64,000 bases of DNA from JALORV01 sp963754065. GTDB taxonomy: Bacteria; Pseudomonadota; Gammaproteobacteria; Burkholderiales; Burkholderiaceae_F. The stretch lies in assembly GCA_963754065.1 (NCBI GenBank), contig CAVWFH010000012.1:31553-95552 (forward strand), written 5' to 3'. The notes under the pieces are model-generated. The model had not been told where the DNA came from and ran no database searches. It saw only the letters and a program-made list of their open reading frames with translations. This document shows positions 1 through 8,723 of the stretch, one piece after another. Each line of letters starts with the position of its first letter. Positions within the stretch are counted from its first letter, which is position 1. The position numbers were made by a program, and so were the translations under genes.

Positions 1-1
1 C

Positions 2-802
2 AAGCTGCTGATGCAGACCACGTTCACCGAGACCCGCATCGTCGACAAGACAAGGAAGAACTTTGTCCCGATCGCACTGAACCTGTGGGGCGATCGCGAA
101 GTGACCTGGGTCGATGGTCGCCGCATGTCGGAGAAGGAGCTCGGACGACTTCTGCAGGTGCAGTTCACTCCCACCCTGCTGTTCTTCGACGAGAAGGCCG
201 TGGTCATCGTGCGCCTGAACGGCTATCAGCCACCGAACCGCATGGAAGCCGCGCTCGACTATGTCGCCGGCCGCCTCGAGGCGAAGGAAACGCTCGCTGC
301 GTATACGCAGCGGACGGTGAAGGATGCGGCCAGCCCGACACTGCAGGACGAACCCTTCTTCATGCGCCCGCCCTACGATCTCTCACGGTCCGGCACCCGG
401 CCGCTGCTGATCGTCTTCGAGCGCGCACCCTGTGCCAGTTGTGACGAACTGCACCGCGAGGGATTCCGACGCAAAGAAGTAGCGGACCAGCTCGCGCGCC
501 TGACCGTCGCGCGCTTCGATCCGGCGAGTCACGTCGAACTCACCGCACCCGATGGTCGCCGCACGACAGCGTCCGCCTGGGCGCGTGAACTGCGCGTCAC
601 CTTCGCGCCGACGCTGGTCTTCTTCGATCGCGGCGTCGAGGTGTTTCGCGTCGAGGCCTACGTGCGGCCGTTCCACCTTGCCACGGCACTCGAGTACGTG
701 AGTACCGGGGCGTACCGCTCGGAGCCGAGCTTCCAGCGTTACGTGCAGGCGCGCGCCGACCGGCTACGGGCCAGCGGGCAGGACATCGATATCTGGAAAT
801 AG
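2..802 (+). CDS. Thioredoxin-fold protein, two domains, 5' end outside window
   Basis: The reading frame is open from base 2, so the true start lies upstream and the first CxxC, if present, is not visible. Two similar halves can be seen. Each ends in a TPTLLFF / APTLVFF strand with the cis-proline typical of thioredoxin folds, followed by a helix. The second half (about residues 135-230 of the visible part) carries CASC preceded by LLIVFERAP, a usable redox site. The protein resembles SoxW-like or periplasmic thioredoxin-like proteins; no substrate can be named. It converges on hisA with only 6 bases between the stop codons, so it is not part of the his operon. The fold is secure, the exact family is not. 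Confidence 0.75.
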   Translation, partial: KLLMQTTFTETRIVDKTRKNFVPIALNLWGDREVTWVDGRRMSEKELGRLLQVQFTPTLLFFDEKAVVIVRLNGYQPPNRMEAALDYVAGRLEAKETLAAYTQRTVKDAASPTLQDEPFFMRPPYDLSRSGTRPLLIVFERAPCASCDELHREGFRRKEVADQLARLTVARFDPASHVELTAPDGRRTTASAWARELRVTFAPTLVFFDRGVEVFRVEAYVRPFHLATALEYVSTGAYRSEPSFQRYVQARADRLRASGQDIDIWK

Positions 803-808
803 AGCGGG

Positions 809-1561
809 CTACTCGGCCTCGCCGGCGAGTTCGTCGGCGCGCTCCTGGGCGCGCTTGAAATCGATCGCCCCTTCGTAGAGCGAGCGGCCGAGGATCGCGC
901 CAGTGACGCCGTCACTCTCGACTGCACACAGAGCCTCGATATCCTCCATGCGCGCCACGCCGCCGCTGGCGATCACCGGGATCTTCACGTGCCGCGCGAG
1001 CTCGACCGTGGCGTCGATGTTGACGCCGGTCATCATGCCGTCGCGCCCGATGTCCGTGTACAGGATCGCCTCGACCCCGTAGTCCTCGAACTTCTTCGCG
1101 AGATCGTTGACATCGTGACCGGTGAGCTTGCTCCAGCCATCGGTGGCGACCTTGCCGCCCTTGGCATCGAGCGCGACGATGACATGGCCCGCAAACGCGC
1201 TGCAGGCGTCATGCAGGAACCCCGGATTCTTCACGGCGGCCGTGCCGATCACGACATAGCTCACGCCATCGTCGATGTAGCGCTCGATCGTGTCGAGATC
1301 GCGGATGCCGCCGCCGAGTTGGATCGGCAGATCGTCGCCCACGGCCTTCACCATTTTGCGGATCACGGTCTCGTTGATCGGCCGGCCGGAGCGCGCGGCA
1401 TTCAGGTCAACGATATGAAGCCGGCGCGCGCCCTGAGCGCGCCAGTGATGCGCCATCGCCACGGGGTCGTCCGAGAACACCGTGACGTTGTTGTTCAGAT
1501 CGCCCTGACGCAGGCGCACGCAATGACCGTCCTTCAGGTCGATGGCAGGAATCAGCAGCAT
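809..1561 (-). CDS. hisA: Phosphoribosylformimino-AICAR isomerase HisA
   Basis: HisA isomerises ProFAR to PRFAR, the fourth step of cytosolic histidine synthesis. The protein is a 250-residue (beta/alpha)8 barrel. The first catalytic Asp is in the N-terminal AIDLKDG (Asp8) and the second is in YTDIGRDG near residue 130. The phosphate-binding GGG and the late VIASGG loop are both present. A longer open frame exists upstream, but the ATG at 1561 gives the family N-terminus MLLIPAID and the usual length. It is the last gene of the minus-strand his cluster. In related bacteria hisF, hisI and hisE usually follow; here a convergent gene begins at once. Confidence 0.96.
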   Translation of the reverse strand: MLLIPAIDLKDGHCVRLRQGDLNNNVTVFSDDPVAMAHHWRAQGARRLHIVDLNAARSGRPINETVIRKMVKAVGDDLPIQLGGGIRDLDTIERYIDDGVSYVVIGTAAVKNPGFLHDACSAFAGHVIVALDAKGGKVATDGWSKLTGHDVNDLAKKFEDYGVEAILYTDIGRDGMMTGVNIDATVELARHVKIPVIASGGVARMEDIEALCAVESDGVTGAILGRSLYEGAIDFKRAQERADELAGEAE

Positions 1562-1652
1562 TGCGATAGGCCCGGTCAGCGGGCAGTGTGCAGCACGAGG
1601 GAGGGAGAGGTTGCAGTCCGGGAGGGTACGGTCAGCGCGGCTCGGCGGTCCG

Positions 1653-2285
1653 TCAGGGCGCCCAGCGGCAGAAATTCTCGTAGATTCGCAATCCGGCGGC
1701 GGCGCTTTTCTCGGGGTGAAACTGCGTGGCAAAAATATTATCCCGTGCCACCGCGCAGGTAAAGCGACCGCCGTAGTCGGACGATCCGGCGGTCAGTCCG
1801 CCATCGATCGGCACGACGTAGTAGCTGTGCACGAAGTAGAACCAGCTGTCGTCGGCGACCCCGTCCCACAGCGGATGGTCTTGGGTCTGTGTCACGCGGT
1901 TCCAGCCCATGTGCGGCACCTTGAGCCTCGACCCATCGGCCGCATGCATCGCATCATCGCGAAAACGGATGACCTCGCCGGGGAAAAGGCCGAGTCCCGG
2001 CGTCGCACCCTCCTCGCTGCGTTCGAACAGCATCTGTTCGCCGATGCAGACCGCCAGCAGCGGTTTGGATGCCGCTGCCTCGCGCACCGACTCCTCGAGA
2101 CCGGATTCCCGCAGGTAACGCATGCAGTCCGGCATGGCGCCCTGTCCCGGAAAGACGACGCGACCGGCCGACCTGACCACTGCCGGATCCGACGTTACGC
2201 GCACCGTTTCCTTGGGCTCGACATGTTCTATCGCCTTCGCCACCGAGCGCAGGTTGCCCATTCCATAATCAACTATGGCTATCAC
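1653..2285 (-). CDS. hisH: Imidazole glycerol phosphate synthase glutaminase subunit HisH
   Basis: HisH releases ammonia from glutamine and passes it to HisF, which closes the imidazole ring. It is a 210-residue class I glutamine amidotransferase. The triad is visible: nucleophile Cys in LLAVCIGEQMLF, and His/Glu in FATQFHPEKS near the C-terminus. The oxyanion strand PGQGAMPDC is intact. The N-terminus MIAIVDYGMGN matches the family, so the start at 2285 is firm. Its partner HisF is not in the window, so the two subunits of the obligate complex are encoded apart. Confidence 0.97.
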   Translation of the reverse strand: MIAIVDYGMGNLRSVAKAIEHVEPKETVRVTSDPAVVRSAGRVVFPGQGAMPDCMRYLRESGLEESVREAAASKPLLAVCIGEQMLFERSEEGATPGLGLFPGEVIRFRDDAMHAADGSRLKVPHMGWNRVTQTQDHPLWDGVADDSWFYFVHSYYVVPIDGGLTAGSSDYGGRFTCAVARDNIFATQFHPEKSAAAGLRIYENFCRWAP

Positions 2286-2339
2286 TGCGTGTGTACGCGC
2301 CTGAACGCCGCTGGCCGGCGCGAGTCAAAAACCCGCACA

Positions 2340-2362
2340 GCGCGGGGCGCCAAGCCCCGCGC
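2340..2362 (-). promoter_or_regulatory. Strong hairpin in the hisB-hisH gap
   Basis: A perfect 9-bp inverted repeat (GCGCGGGGC and GCCCCGCGC) with a 5-base loop lies in the 179-base gap between hisB and hisH. Read on the transcribed minus strand, five U follow about 8 bases after the stem, so it may act as a weak intrinsic terminator or a processing site. A second, longer inverted repeat (AGGGCGCGC with GCGCGCCCT) lies near 2395-2428. The structures are visible; their function is inferred. Confidence 0.45.
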
Positions 2363-2464
2363 GGCGCACGTGCACACGCAGTGACTAGAGTTAGAGGGCG
2401 CGCTCCGGAGCGGCCGCGCGCGCGCCCTGGCGCAAAGGCTTGCTTCAAGCATCACGGTGGAGCT

Positions 2465-3070
2465 TTACAGCGTCCCCTTCGTGGAAGGAATCGAACCCGC
2501 GGCGCGGGGGTCGAGTTCGACCGCCATGCGAAGTGCGCGGGCGAAGGCCTTAAACACGGTTTCGCACTGGTGGTGCGCGTTGTCGCCGCGAAGGTTGTCG
2601 ACGTGCAGCGTGACCAGGGCGTGATTCGCGAAGCCCTGGAAGAACTCGTGCGTCAGATCGACGTCGAATTCACCGATCATCGCCCGCTTGAACGGCACGT
2701 TCCACACAAGACCCGGTCGGCCGGACAGGTCGATCACGACTCGTGACAGCGCCTCGTCGAGCGGCACGTAAGCATGGCCATAGCGCCGCACGCCGGCCTT
2801 GTCGCCGATCGCCTGCGCAAACGCCTGGCCGATCGTGATGCCGATATCCTCGATCGTGTGATGGCCATCGATGTGCAGGTCGCCGCGCGCATCGACGATG
2901 AGGTCGAGCATGCCATGGCGCGCGATCTGGTCCAGCATGTGATCGAAAAATCCGACACCGGAGGCGACCTGGCAGTGACCGGTGCCGTCGAGGTCGAGCT
3001 CGACGCGGATCTGGGTTTCCTTCGTGTTGCGCTCCACCGCAACGCGGCGGGGTGAGACTCGAGCGGTCAT
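2465..3070 (-). CDS. hisB: Imidazoleglycerol-phosphate dehydratase HisB
   Basis: HisB dehydrates imidazole glycerol phosphate to imidazole acetol phosphate. The 201-residue protein is the monofunctional form, without the N-terminal phosphatase domain of enteric HisB. The manganese-binding signature HHTIEDIG and the C-terminal DNLRGDNAHHQCE are both present. The ATG at 3070 overlaps the hisC stop in an ATGA arrangement, which implies translational coupling. A longer frame reaching 3151 would run inside hisC and lacks family similarity. Confidence 0.97.
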   Translation of the reverse strand: MTARVSPRRVAVERNTKETQIRVELDLDGTGHCQVASGVGFFDHMLDQIARHGMLDLIVDARGDLHIDGHHTIEDIGITIGQAFAQAIGDKAGVRRYGHAYVPLDEALSRVVIDLSGRPGLVWNVPFKRAMIGEFDVDLTHEFFQGFANHALVTLHVDNLRGDNAHHQCETVFKAFARALRMAVELDPRAAGSIPSTKGTL

Positions 3071-4161
3071 CGTGAGCTTCCCATGGCGGCCTGCAACCCT
3101 TGCAGGAACGCGTCGTTTTCCACGGCCGTGCCGATGGTCGTGCGCAGGCACCCGGCGAGCAGCGGATGCATCTTCGAGACATTCTTGATCAGTATGCCGT
3201 GCTCCTTCAGTCCGTTGAACACCCGGTCGGCGTCACCGACACGAAACAGCAGGAAGTTCGCCGCCGACGGGAACACGGTGATCCCGCGCAGGCCGGCAAG
3301 CGCAGCGGCCACGCGCGTGCGCTCGGCCCGCACCATGACGGCCTGCGCTTCGAGCGTGGCCAGGTGTTCGAGCAGGAAGTCCGCCGTGGCCAACGTCAGG
3401 ACGTTGACGTTGTAGGGCGGTCGAAGCTTGTCGAATTCCGCGATCCACTCCGGATCGCCGGCCAGGTAGCCGAGTCGAATGCCGGCCAGCCCCAGCTTGG
3501 ACAGCGTGCGCAGCACCACGAGGTTGGGCCAGCTGCGCAACTGCGGCATCCAGGTGTCCTGCGCGAATGGCAGGTAGGCCTCATCGATGACGACCAGTCC
3601 CGGCGCCGCACGCAGGATCGCCTCGATGCCGTTGCGGTCGAACAGATTGCCCGTCGGATTGTTCGGATGGGCAATGAAAATCACCGCGGGCCGGTGCTCG
3701 GCGACGGCCGCCAGCAAGGCGTTGGTGTCGAGCGTGAAATCGGCACGTAGCGGAACGCCGACGAAGCGACACCCGTCGTAGATCGTCGACAGCTCGTACA
3801 TCGAGAAGCTCGGCCATGGCGACAGGATGGTCGCTCCCGGGCGCGCGCAGGCCTGGATCACCAGGTGGATCAGTTCATCGGAGCCATTGCCCAGCATCAG
3901 GCGCGCTCCGAGCGGCAGGCCCATCGCCTTGCCGAGTCGTTCCTTGAAATCGCGCGGATCCGAGAGCGGGTAGCGGTTCAGCGGCTGCCGGGCCAGCCGC
4001 TCCCCGAGTTGTCGCTGCAGGGGTTCAGGCAGCGTGTAGGGGTTCTCCATCGCGTCGAGCTTGATGAAGCCGGCTGCGCTCGGCACCGCATAGGCCTCGA
4101 GCGAGCGCACGTCATCGCGCAGGACCGAGAGGTTCGGGCGTTGCCCGATGCGCGCGTTCAT
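3067..4161 (-). CDS. hisC: Histidinol-phosphate aminotransferase HisC
   Basis: HisC is a PLP-dependent fold type I aminotransferase that converts imidazole acetol phosphate and glutamate to histidinol phosphate. Visible landmarks over 364 residues are LDAMENPY near the N-terminus, the NGSDELI cofactor loop, HPNNPTGN, DEAYLPFA, and TLSKLGLAGIRLGY, in which Lys222 is the expected Schiff-base lysine. Both ends overlap neighbours by ATGA (hisD upstream, hisB downstream), so hisD-C-B form one coupled block. Confidence 0.97.
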   Translation of the reverse strand: MNARIGQRPNLSVLRDDVRSLEAYAVPSAAGFIKLDAMENPYTLPEPLQRQLGERLARQPLNRYPLSDPRDFKERLGKAMGLPLGARLMLGNGSDELIHLVIQACARPGATILSPWPSFSMYELSTIYDGCRFVGVPLRADFTLDTNALLAAVAEHRPAVIFIAHPNNPTGNLFDRNGIEAILRAAPGLVVIDEAYLPFAQDTWMPQLRSWPNLVVLRTLSKLGLAGIRLGYLAGDPEWIAEFDKLRPPYNVNVLTLATADFLLEHLATLEAQAVMVRAERTRVAAALAGLRGITVFPSAANFLLFRVGDADRVFNGLKEHGILIKNVSKMHPLLAGCLRTTIGTAVENDAFLQGLQAAMGSSR

Positions 4162-5483
4162 CTCTTCCCTGGCGTGGCGTCCAGGCGAAGCTCAGCGGAC
4201 AGAGCGTGTGCCATGAGGTGTTCGCCACGCGCCAGCACCGAGGCGATCGGCCCGAGGCGTTGCGCGCCGGCGGCCGACACGTTGATCAGGTTCGACCGCT
4301 TGACGAAGTCGTACACGCCAAGCGGCGAAGAGAAGCGGGCAGTGCGGACGGTGGGCAGCACGTGGTTCGGCCCGGCGCAGTAATCACCGAGCGATTCCGA
4401 CGAATAGTGCCCCACAAAGATCGCCCCCGCATGCCGGATCTCCGGCAACAACGCCTCGGGGTCCGACGTGACGATCTCCATGTGTTCGGGCGCCACGCGG
4501 TTGCACAGCGCAACGGCTTCACCCAGGTCGCGCGTGCGCACCAGCGCGCCCCGGTTGGCCAGCGACGCCGCGATGATGTCGCGTCGCGGCTGGCCCGGCA
4601 GCAAGCGCCGGATCGAGGCCTCGACCGCAGCGATCAGCCCGGCGTCCGGGCTCAGCAGCAGGGCCTGCGCCAGTTCGTCGTGTTCCGCCTGCGAGAACAG
4701 GTCCATCGCGATCCAGTCGGGATTGGCGTCACCGTCGGCAATCACCAGGATCTCTGTCGGCCCGGCGATCATGTCGATGCCGACCGTGCCGAACACGCGC
4801 CGCTTCGCTGCCGCGACATAGGCATTGCCGGGCCCGACGATCTTGTCGACCGCCGGCACGGTCGCCGTGCCGTAGGCCAGTGCCGCCACGGCCTGCGCTC
4901 CGCCCACGGCGAACGCTCGCGAGACACCGCCCAGGTACGCCGCGGCGAGCACCAGCGCGTTGCGTTCGCCGCCCGGTGTCGGTACGACCATGACCAGCCG
5001 CTCGACGCCGGCGACGTGGGCCGGAATCGAGTTCATCAGCACCGACGACGGGTAGGCCGCCTTGCCGCCGGGCACGTACAGTCCAACGCTGTCGAGCGGC
5101 GTGATGCGCTGTCCAGTGACCGTGCCGTCGGCTTCCGTGGTGATCCAGTCACCCTGCATCAGCCGGGTGTGCTGCTCGCGATGAAACGCGCGGATGCGGT
5201 CCGCCGCCGCCTGCAGCGCCTCGCTCTGCTCGGCAGGCAGGTCCTCGAAGGCCGCGCGCATTGCGTCCTGCGGGATCTCCAGGTCCGCAACCCGGCCCGC
5301 CGTCATGCGGTCGAAGCGGTTGGTGTACTCGAGCAGCGCCGCGTCGCCGCGCGCGCGCACGTCGTCGACGATCGCGTCTGCGGCCTGCTCGATCGACTTG
5401 TCGATCGCACTGTCGGTGGCCACCAGCCGACTGAACTCCGCCTCGAACCCGGATTCGCTCGTGCTGAGCGTGCGCAGCTTCAT
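4158..5483 (-). CDS. hisD: Histidinol dehydrogenase HisD
   Basis: HisD is a zinc enzyme that oxidises histidinol to histidine in two NAD-dependent steps, the last step of the pathway. At 441 residues it has the usual length. Signatures are the VGPGNAYVAAAKR loop, GPTEILV, the zinc-region AEHDELAQ, and HAGAIFVGHYSSESLGDYCAGPNHVLPT split over the active site. The start MKLRTLSTSE at 5483 lies 7 bases after the hisG stop. Confidence 0.97.
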   Translation of the reverse strand: MKLRTLSTSESGFEAEFSRLVATDSAIDKSIEQAADAIVDDVRARGDAALLEYTNRFDRMTAGRVADLEIPQDAMRAAFEDLPAEQSEALQAAADRIRAFHREQHTRLMQGDWITTEADGTVTGQRITPLDSVGLYVPGGKAAYPSSVLMNSIPAHVAGVERLVMVVPTPGGERNALVLAAAYLGGVSRAFAVGGAQAVAALAYGTATVPAVDKIVGPGNAYVAAAKRRVFGTVGIDMIAGPTEILVIADGDANPDWIAMDLFSQAEHDELAQALLLSPDAGLIAAVEASIRRLLPGQPRRDIIAASLANRGALVRTRDLGEAVALCNRVAPEHMEIVTSDPEALLPEIRHAGAIFVGHYSSESLGDYCAGPNHVLPTVRTARFSSPLGVYDFVKRSNLINVSAAGAQRLGPIASVLARGEHLMAHALSAELRLDATPGKR

Positions 5484-5490
5484 TGCGAAC

Positions 5491-6141
5491 TCATCGCCGG
5501 GCCGCAGCCTCGATGCGTGCGATCAGCGGTGCCAGTTCGGCGCGCCGGGTCTTGAATGCCGACTGATTGACGATCAGCCGCGACGAGATCGCGGTGACTT
5601 CCTCGACCTCGACGAGATTGTTGGCACGCAGCGTCCCGCCCGACGACACCAGGTCGACGATCGCATCGGCCAGGCCGGCCAGCGGCGCCAGTTCCATCGA
5701 GCCGTACAGCTTGATCAGGTCGACGTGCACGCCTTTGGCCGCGAAGTGCTCGCGCGCCGTTTGTACGTACTTGGTGGCGACGCGCAGCCGCGCGCCGCGC
5801 CGGACCGCATTGGCGTAGTCGAATCCGGCCGGCACCGCGACGCAGAGGCGGCACCGCGCGATGTCGAGATCGATCGGCTGGTACAGGCCGAGATCGCCCC
5901 ACTGTGCGCTGTGCTCGAGCAGGACGTCCTTGCCCGCCACACCGAGTTCCGCCGCGCCGTACTGCACGTAGGTGGGTACGTCGGAGGCCCGTACGACCAC
6001 CAGGCGCAGTCCGGGATCCTGCGTGCCGATGATGAGCTTGCGCGAGGTCTCCGGATCTTCGAGCGGCGCAATGCCCGCCGCAGCCAGCAGCGGCTTCGAT
6101 TCGTCGAAAATCCGTCCCTTGGAAAGCGCCAGTGTGATCAC
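5491..6141 (-). CDS. hisG: ATP phosphoribosyltransferase, short form HisG
   Basis: HisG condenses ATP with PRPP, the committed and feedback-regulated step of histidine synthesis. The protein has 216 residues and starts MITLALSKGR. It lacks the C-terminal ACT-like regulatory domain of the long form (about 300 residues). Short-form enzymes need the HisS-like partner HisZ for activity and histidine inhibition. No hisZ lies in this window, so it must be elsewhere. The gene follows murA by 18 bases and precedes hisD by 7, consistent with one transcript. Confidence 0.96.
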   Translation of the reverse strand: MITLALSKGRIFDESKPLLAAAGIAPLEDPETSRKLIIGTQDPGLRLVVVRASDVPTYVQYGAAELGVAGKDVLLEHSAQWGDLGLYQPIDLDIARCRLCVAVPAGFDYANAVRRGARLRVATKYVQTAREHFAAKGVHVDLIKLYGSMELAPLAGLADAIVDLVSSGGTLRANNLVEVEEVTAISSRLIVNQSAFKTRRAELAPLIARIEAAARR

Positions 6142-6159
6142 GTACCGATCCGTTCGCCG

Positions 6160-7516
6160 TTACTTCACGCGCTCGATGCGGGCACCCACCTGTGCCAGCT
6201 TGACTTCCATGGCTTCGTAGCCACGATCGAGATGGTAAATGCGATCGATCAGCGTCTCGCCCTGCGCCACCAGTCCCGCGACCACCAGGCTGGCCGACGC
6301 CCGCAGGTCGGTGGCCATGACCGGCGCGCCGGCGAGGTGATCGATGCCCTGCACGACCGCGGTGCTGCCCTCGATCGCAATGTTCGCGCCCAGCCGCTGC
6401 AGTTCCTGAATGTGCATGAAGCGGTTCTCGAAGATCGTCTCGGTGATGCGACCGACACCGTCAGCGATGCAGTCGAGCGCCATGAACTGAGCCTGCATGT
6501 CGGTCGGAAACGCGGGATACGGCGCGGTGCGCAGGCTGACCGCGCGCGGCCGTGCCGTCATCCGCACCCGGATCGTGTCGGCCGCGCACTCGAGGTCGGC
6601 TCCGGCCTCGCGCAGCTTGTCGAGCACGGCGTCGAGCGTCGAAGGGGCCGCGCCACGCAGCAGCACGTCACCACCGGCCGCCGCGACGGCGCACAGGAAG
6701 GTGCCGGTCTCGATGCGGTCGGGCATCACGCGGTGGCGCGCGCCGTGCAGCCGGTCGACGCCCTGCACGACGATGCGGTCGGTGCCGGCGCCGCGTATGC
6801 GCGCGCCCATCGCGATCAGCGCATTGGCCAGGTCGACCGATCTCGGGCTCGCGTGCTGCGTTCTCGATCACGGTCTCACCGTCGGCGAGCGTGGCCGCCA
6901 TCATCAGGTTCTCGGTGCCGGTGACGGTCACCATGTCGGTGACGATGCGGGTGCCCTTGAGCCGCGTCGCCTCGGCGATCAGGTAGCCGCCCTCGATGTG
7001 GATGCTCGCTCCCATCAGCTCGAGGCCCTTGATGTGCTGATCGACCGGACGGGCGCCGATCGCGCAACCTCCGGGCAGGCTCACCCGGGCGCGGCCGAAT
7101 CGCGCCACCAGCGGCCCCAGCACCAGGATCGCCGCCCGCATCGTCTTGACCAGCTCGTACGGTGCCTCGGGATGCGTGACCGCGGCCGCGCCCAGGCGAA
7201 CGGTGCCGCCGTCGCGCTCCGCCACGACCCCCATCTGCCGCAGCAGCTTCAGCGCCGTCGAGACGTCCTGCAACTGCGGCACGTTGTCGACGATGAGGTC
7301 GTCAGCCGTCAACAGGGCGGCGCACAGGATCGGCAATGCCGCGTTCTTCGCGCCGGAAATCGGGATTTCACCCGCCAGCGCCACGCCGCCGCGGATCTTC
7401 AGTTTGTCCATGGGCGCGTCGGAAATTGCTGGCAGTGGGCGGAAGACGACCGGGCGCGTGATGCGCACCGGCCTGACTTTGGCAAATTCGGCGTTTTTGG
7501 CAACCGTTTCGAGCAT
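6160..7516 (-). CDS. murA: UDP-N-acetylglucosamine 1-carboxyvinyltransferase MurA, interrupted by one apparent +1 frameshift
   Basis: MurA adds enolpyruvate to UDP-GlcNAc, the first committed step of peptidoglycan synthesis. Two frames make up the gene. The upstream one covers the N-terminal domain, with PGGCAIGARPVDQH holding the catalytic Cys151 (residue 116 counted from MDKLKIRGG). The downstream one covers the rest to YHLDRGYEAMEVKLAQVG. They join if one base of the GG/CC pair at 6837-6838 is removed, restoring EPEIVDLANALIAMGA. The family start MDKLKIRGG is at 7411, but AGGAGG stands 7 bases before the ATG at 7516, and N-terminal extensions occur in related MurA proteins, so 7516 is preferred. 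As murA is essential and normally single here, a sequence error is more likely than a true null. Confidence 0.88.
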
Positions 7517-7631
7517 GGCAGTCCTCCTGCGTCGGCATCCGCGGTCTGCGGACGGGACTGCAGCGTGGCTGCGGCGCTTGAAGCGGCGACGAACTGCCGG
7601 TGAAGGGCGGGTGAAGTGCGCACGGCCGGAT

Positions 7632-7877
7632 TCATCCTGCTGCGGCCTCGTGTTCTGACGGTGTCAGCGTGCGCATCGACAAGGCGTGGACTTCCTCTCG
7701 CATCCGTTCGCCCAGCGCCGCATACACCAGCTGATGTCGGGCCACGCGCGACTTGCCTTCGAAGGCGGGGCTAACGATCAGCGCATTGAAGTGCCGGCCG
7801 TCACCGTCGACCTCGAGCACGCTGCAGTCGAGCCCAGCCGCGATGTAGCGCCGCACGTCGTCGGGAGTCGGATCCAT
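7632..7877 (-). CDS. ibaG: BolA/IbaG family protein
   Basis: This is an 81-residue BolA-like protein with the class II KH-like fold. FEGKSRVARHQLVYAAL carries the conserved arginine-histidine helix, and the HALSMRTLTP tail is typical. BolA-family proteins pair with monothiol glutaredoxins around a [2Fe-2S] cluster; IbaG is the member usually found beside murA and mla genes, as here. The ATG at 7877 follows GAGGGG with good spacing; the longer frame to 7904 would need a TTG start and adds nothing conserved. Confidence 0.9.
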   Translation of the reverse strand: MDPTPDDVRRYIAAGLDCSVLEVDGDGRHFNALIVSPAFEGKSRVARHQLVYAALGERMREEVHALSMRTLTPSEHEAAAG

Positions 7878-7910
7878 CAGTTCACCCCTCACTGCACTTT
7901 CCAAAGAACT

Positions 7911-8723
7911 TCAATGCCTCAGCTTGTAGCCGCGTTCCAGCAGCCGCAGCGCGATCGCGGCCGTGAGCAACAGCGCACCGGTCACCACCGCCAGGCTCAC
8001 CCACGGTGACACGTCGGACTGAGCGAAAAAACCGTAGCGGAAGCCATCGATCATGTAGAAAAAGGGATTGAGGTGCGACACGCCTTGCCAGAACGCAGGC
8101 AATCCGTGCACCGAGTAGAACACGCCCGACAGGAACGTGGCGGGCATCACGACGAAGTTCTGGAACGCGGCGAGCTGGTCGAACTTGTCGGCCCAGATGC
8201 CCGCGATCACCCCCAGCGCGCCCAGCATCGCGCTGCCGGCCAGCGCAAAGACCAGGATCCACAGCGGCGCCTTGAAGCTCGGCGGTCCGAACCAGACCGC
8301 CACCACGAACACGCCGAGGCCGACCACCAGCCCCCTGACGATCGAGGCGAGGACGTAGGCGCCGAAGAGCTGCCAGTGGGAAAACGGCGGCAGCAGCACA
8401 AACACCAGGCTGCCCATGATCTTCGACTGGATGATGCTCGACGACGAATTGGCGAACGCGTTCTGCAGCACGGACATCATCACGAGGCCGGGGATCAGGA
8501 AGGCCACATAGCTGACGCCGGTGAAGACCTCGACGTGATCGGCCAGCACCTGGCCGAACACCAGCAGGTACAGCACCGCCGTCAGCACCGGCGCAGCAAT
8601 GGTCTGGAAACTCACTTTCCAGAAGCGCAGCATTTCCTTCGTGAGCAGCGTGCGAAAGGCGATCGCCGGCGACGAGTCGGCCGCGCCGACCGTAACGACG
8701 TTGCGAATCGCCGGCGCGTTCAA
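7911..8723 (-). CDS. ABC-2 type transporter permease (YadH-like)
   Basis: A 270-residue inner-membrane permease with about six hydrophobic segments and the ABC-2 signature region LIPGLVMMSVLQNAFANSSSSI and HLNPFFYMIDGFRYGFF. It forms an exporter with the ATPase encoded just upstream. The start is a TTG whose bases overlap the ATPase stop (TTGA), so the two are translationally coupled. The substrate is unknown. This pair regularly sits between mlaB and ibaG in betaproteobacteria, which hints at a cell-envelope cargo, but that is inference. Confidence 0.9.
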   Translation of the reverse strand: MNAPAIRNVVTVGAADSSPAIAFRTLLTKEMLRFWKVSFQTIAAPVLTAVLYLLVFGQVLADHVEVFTGVSYVAFLIPGLVMMSVLQNAFANSSSSIIQSKIMGSLVFVLLPPFSHWQLFGAYVLASIVRGLVVGLGVFVVAVWFGPPSFKAPLWILVFALAGSAMLGALGVIAGIWADKFDQLAAFQNFVVMPATFLSGVFYSVHGLPAFWQGVSHLNPFFYMIDGFRYGFFAQSDVSPWVSLAVVTGALLLTAAIALRLLERGYKLRH

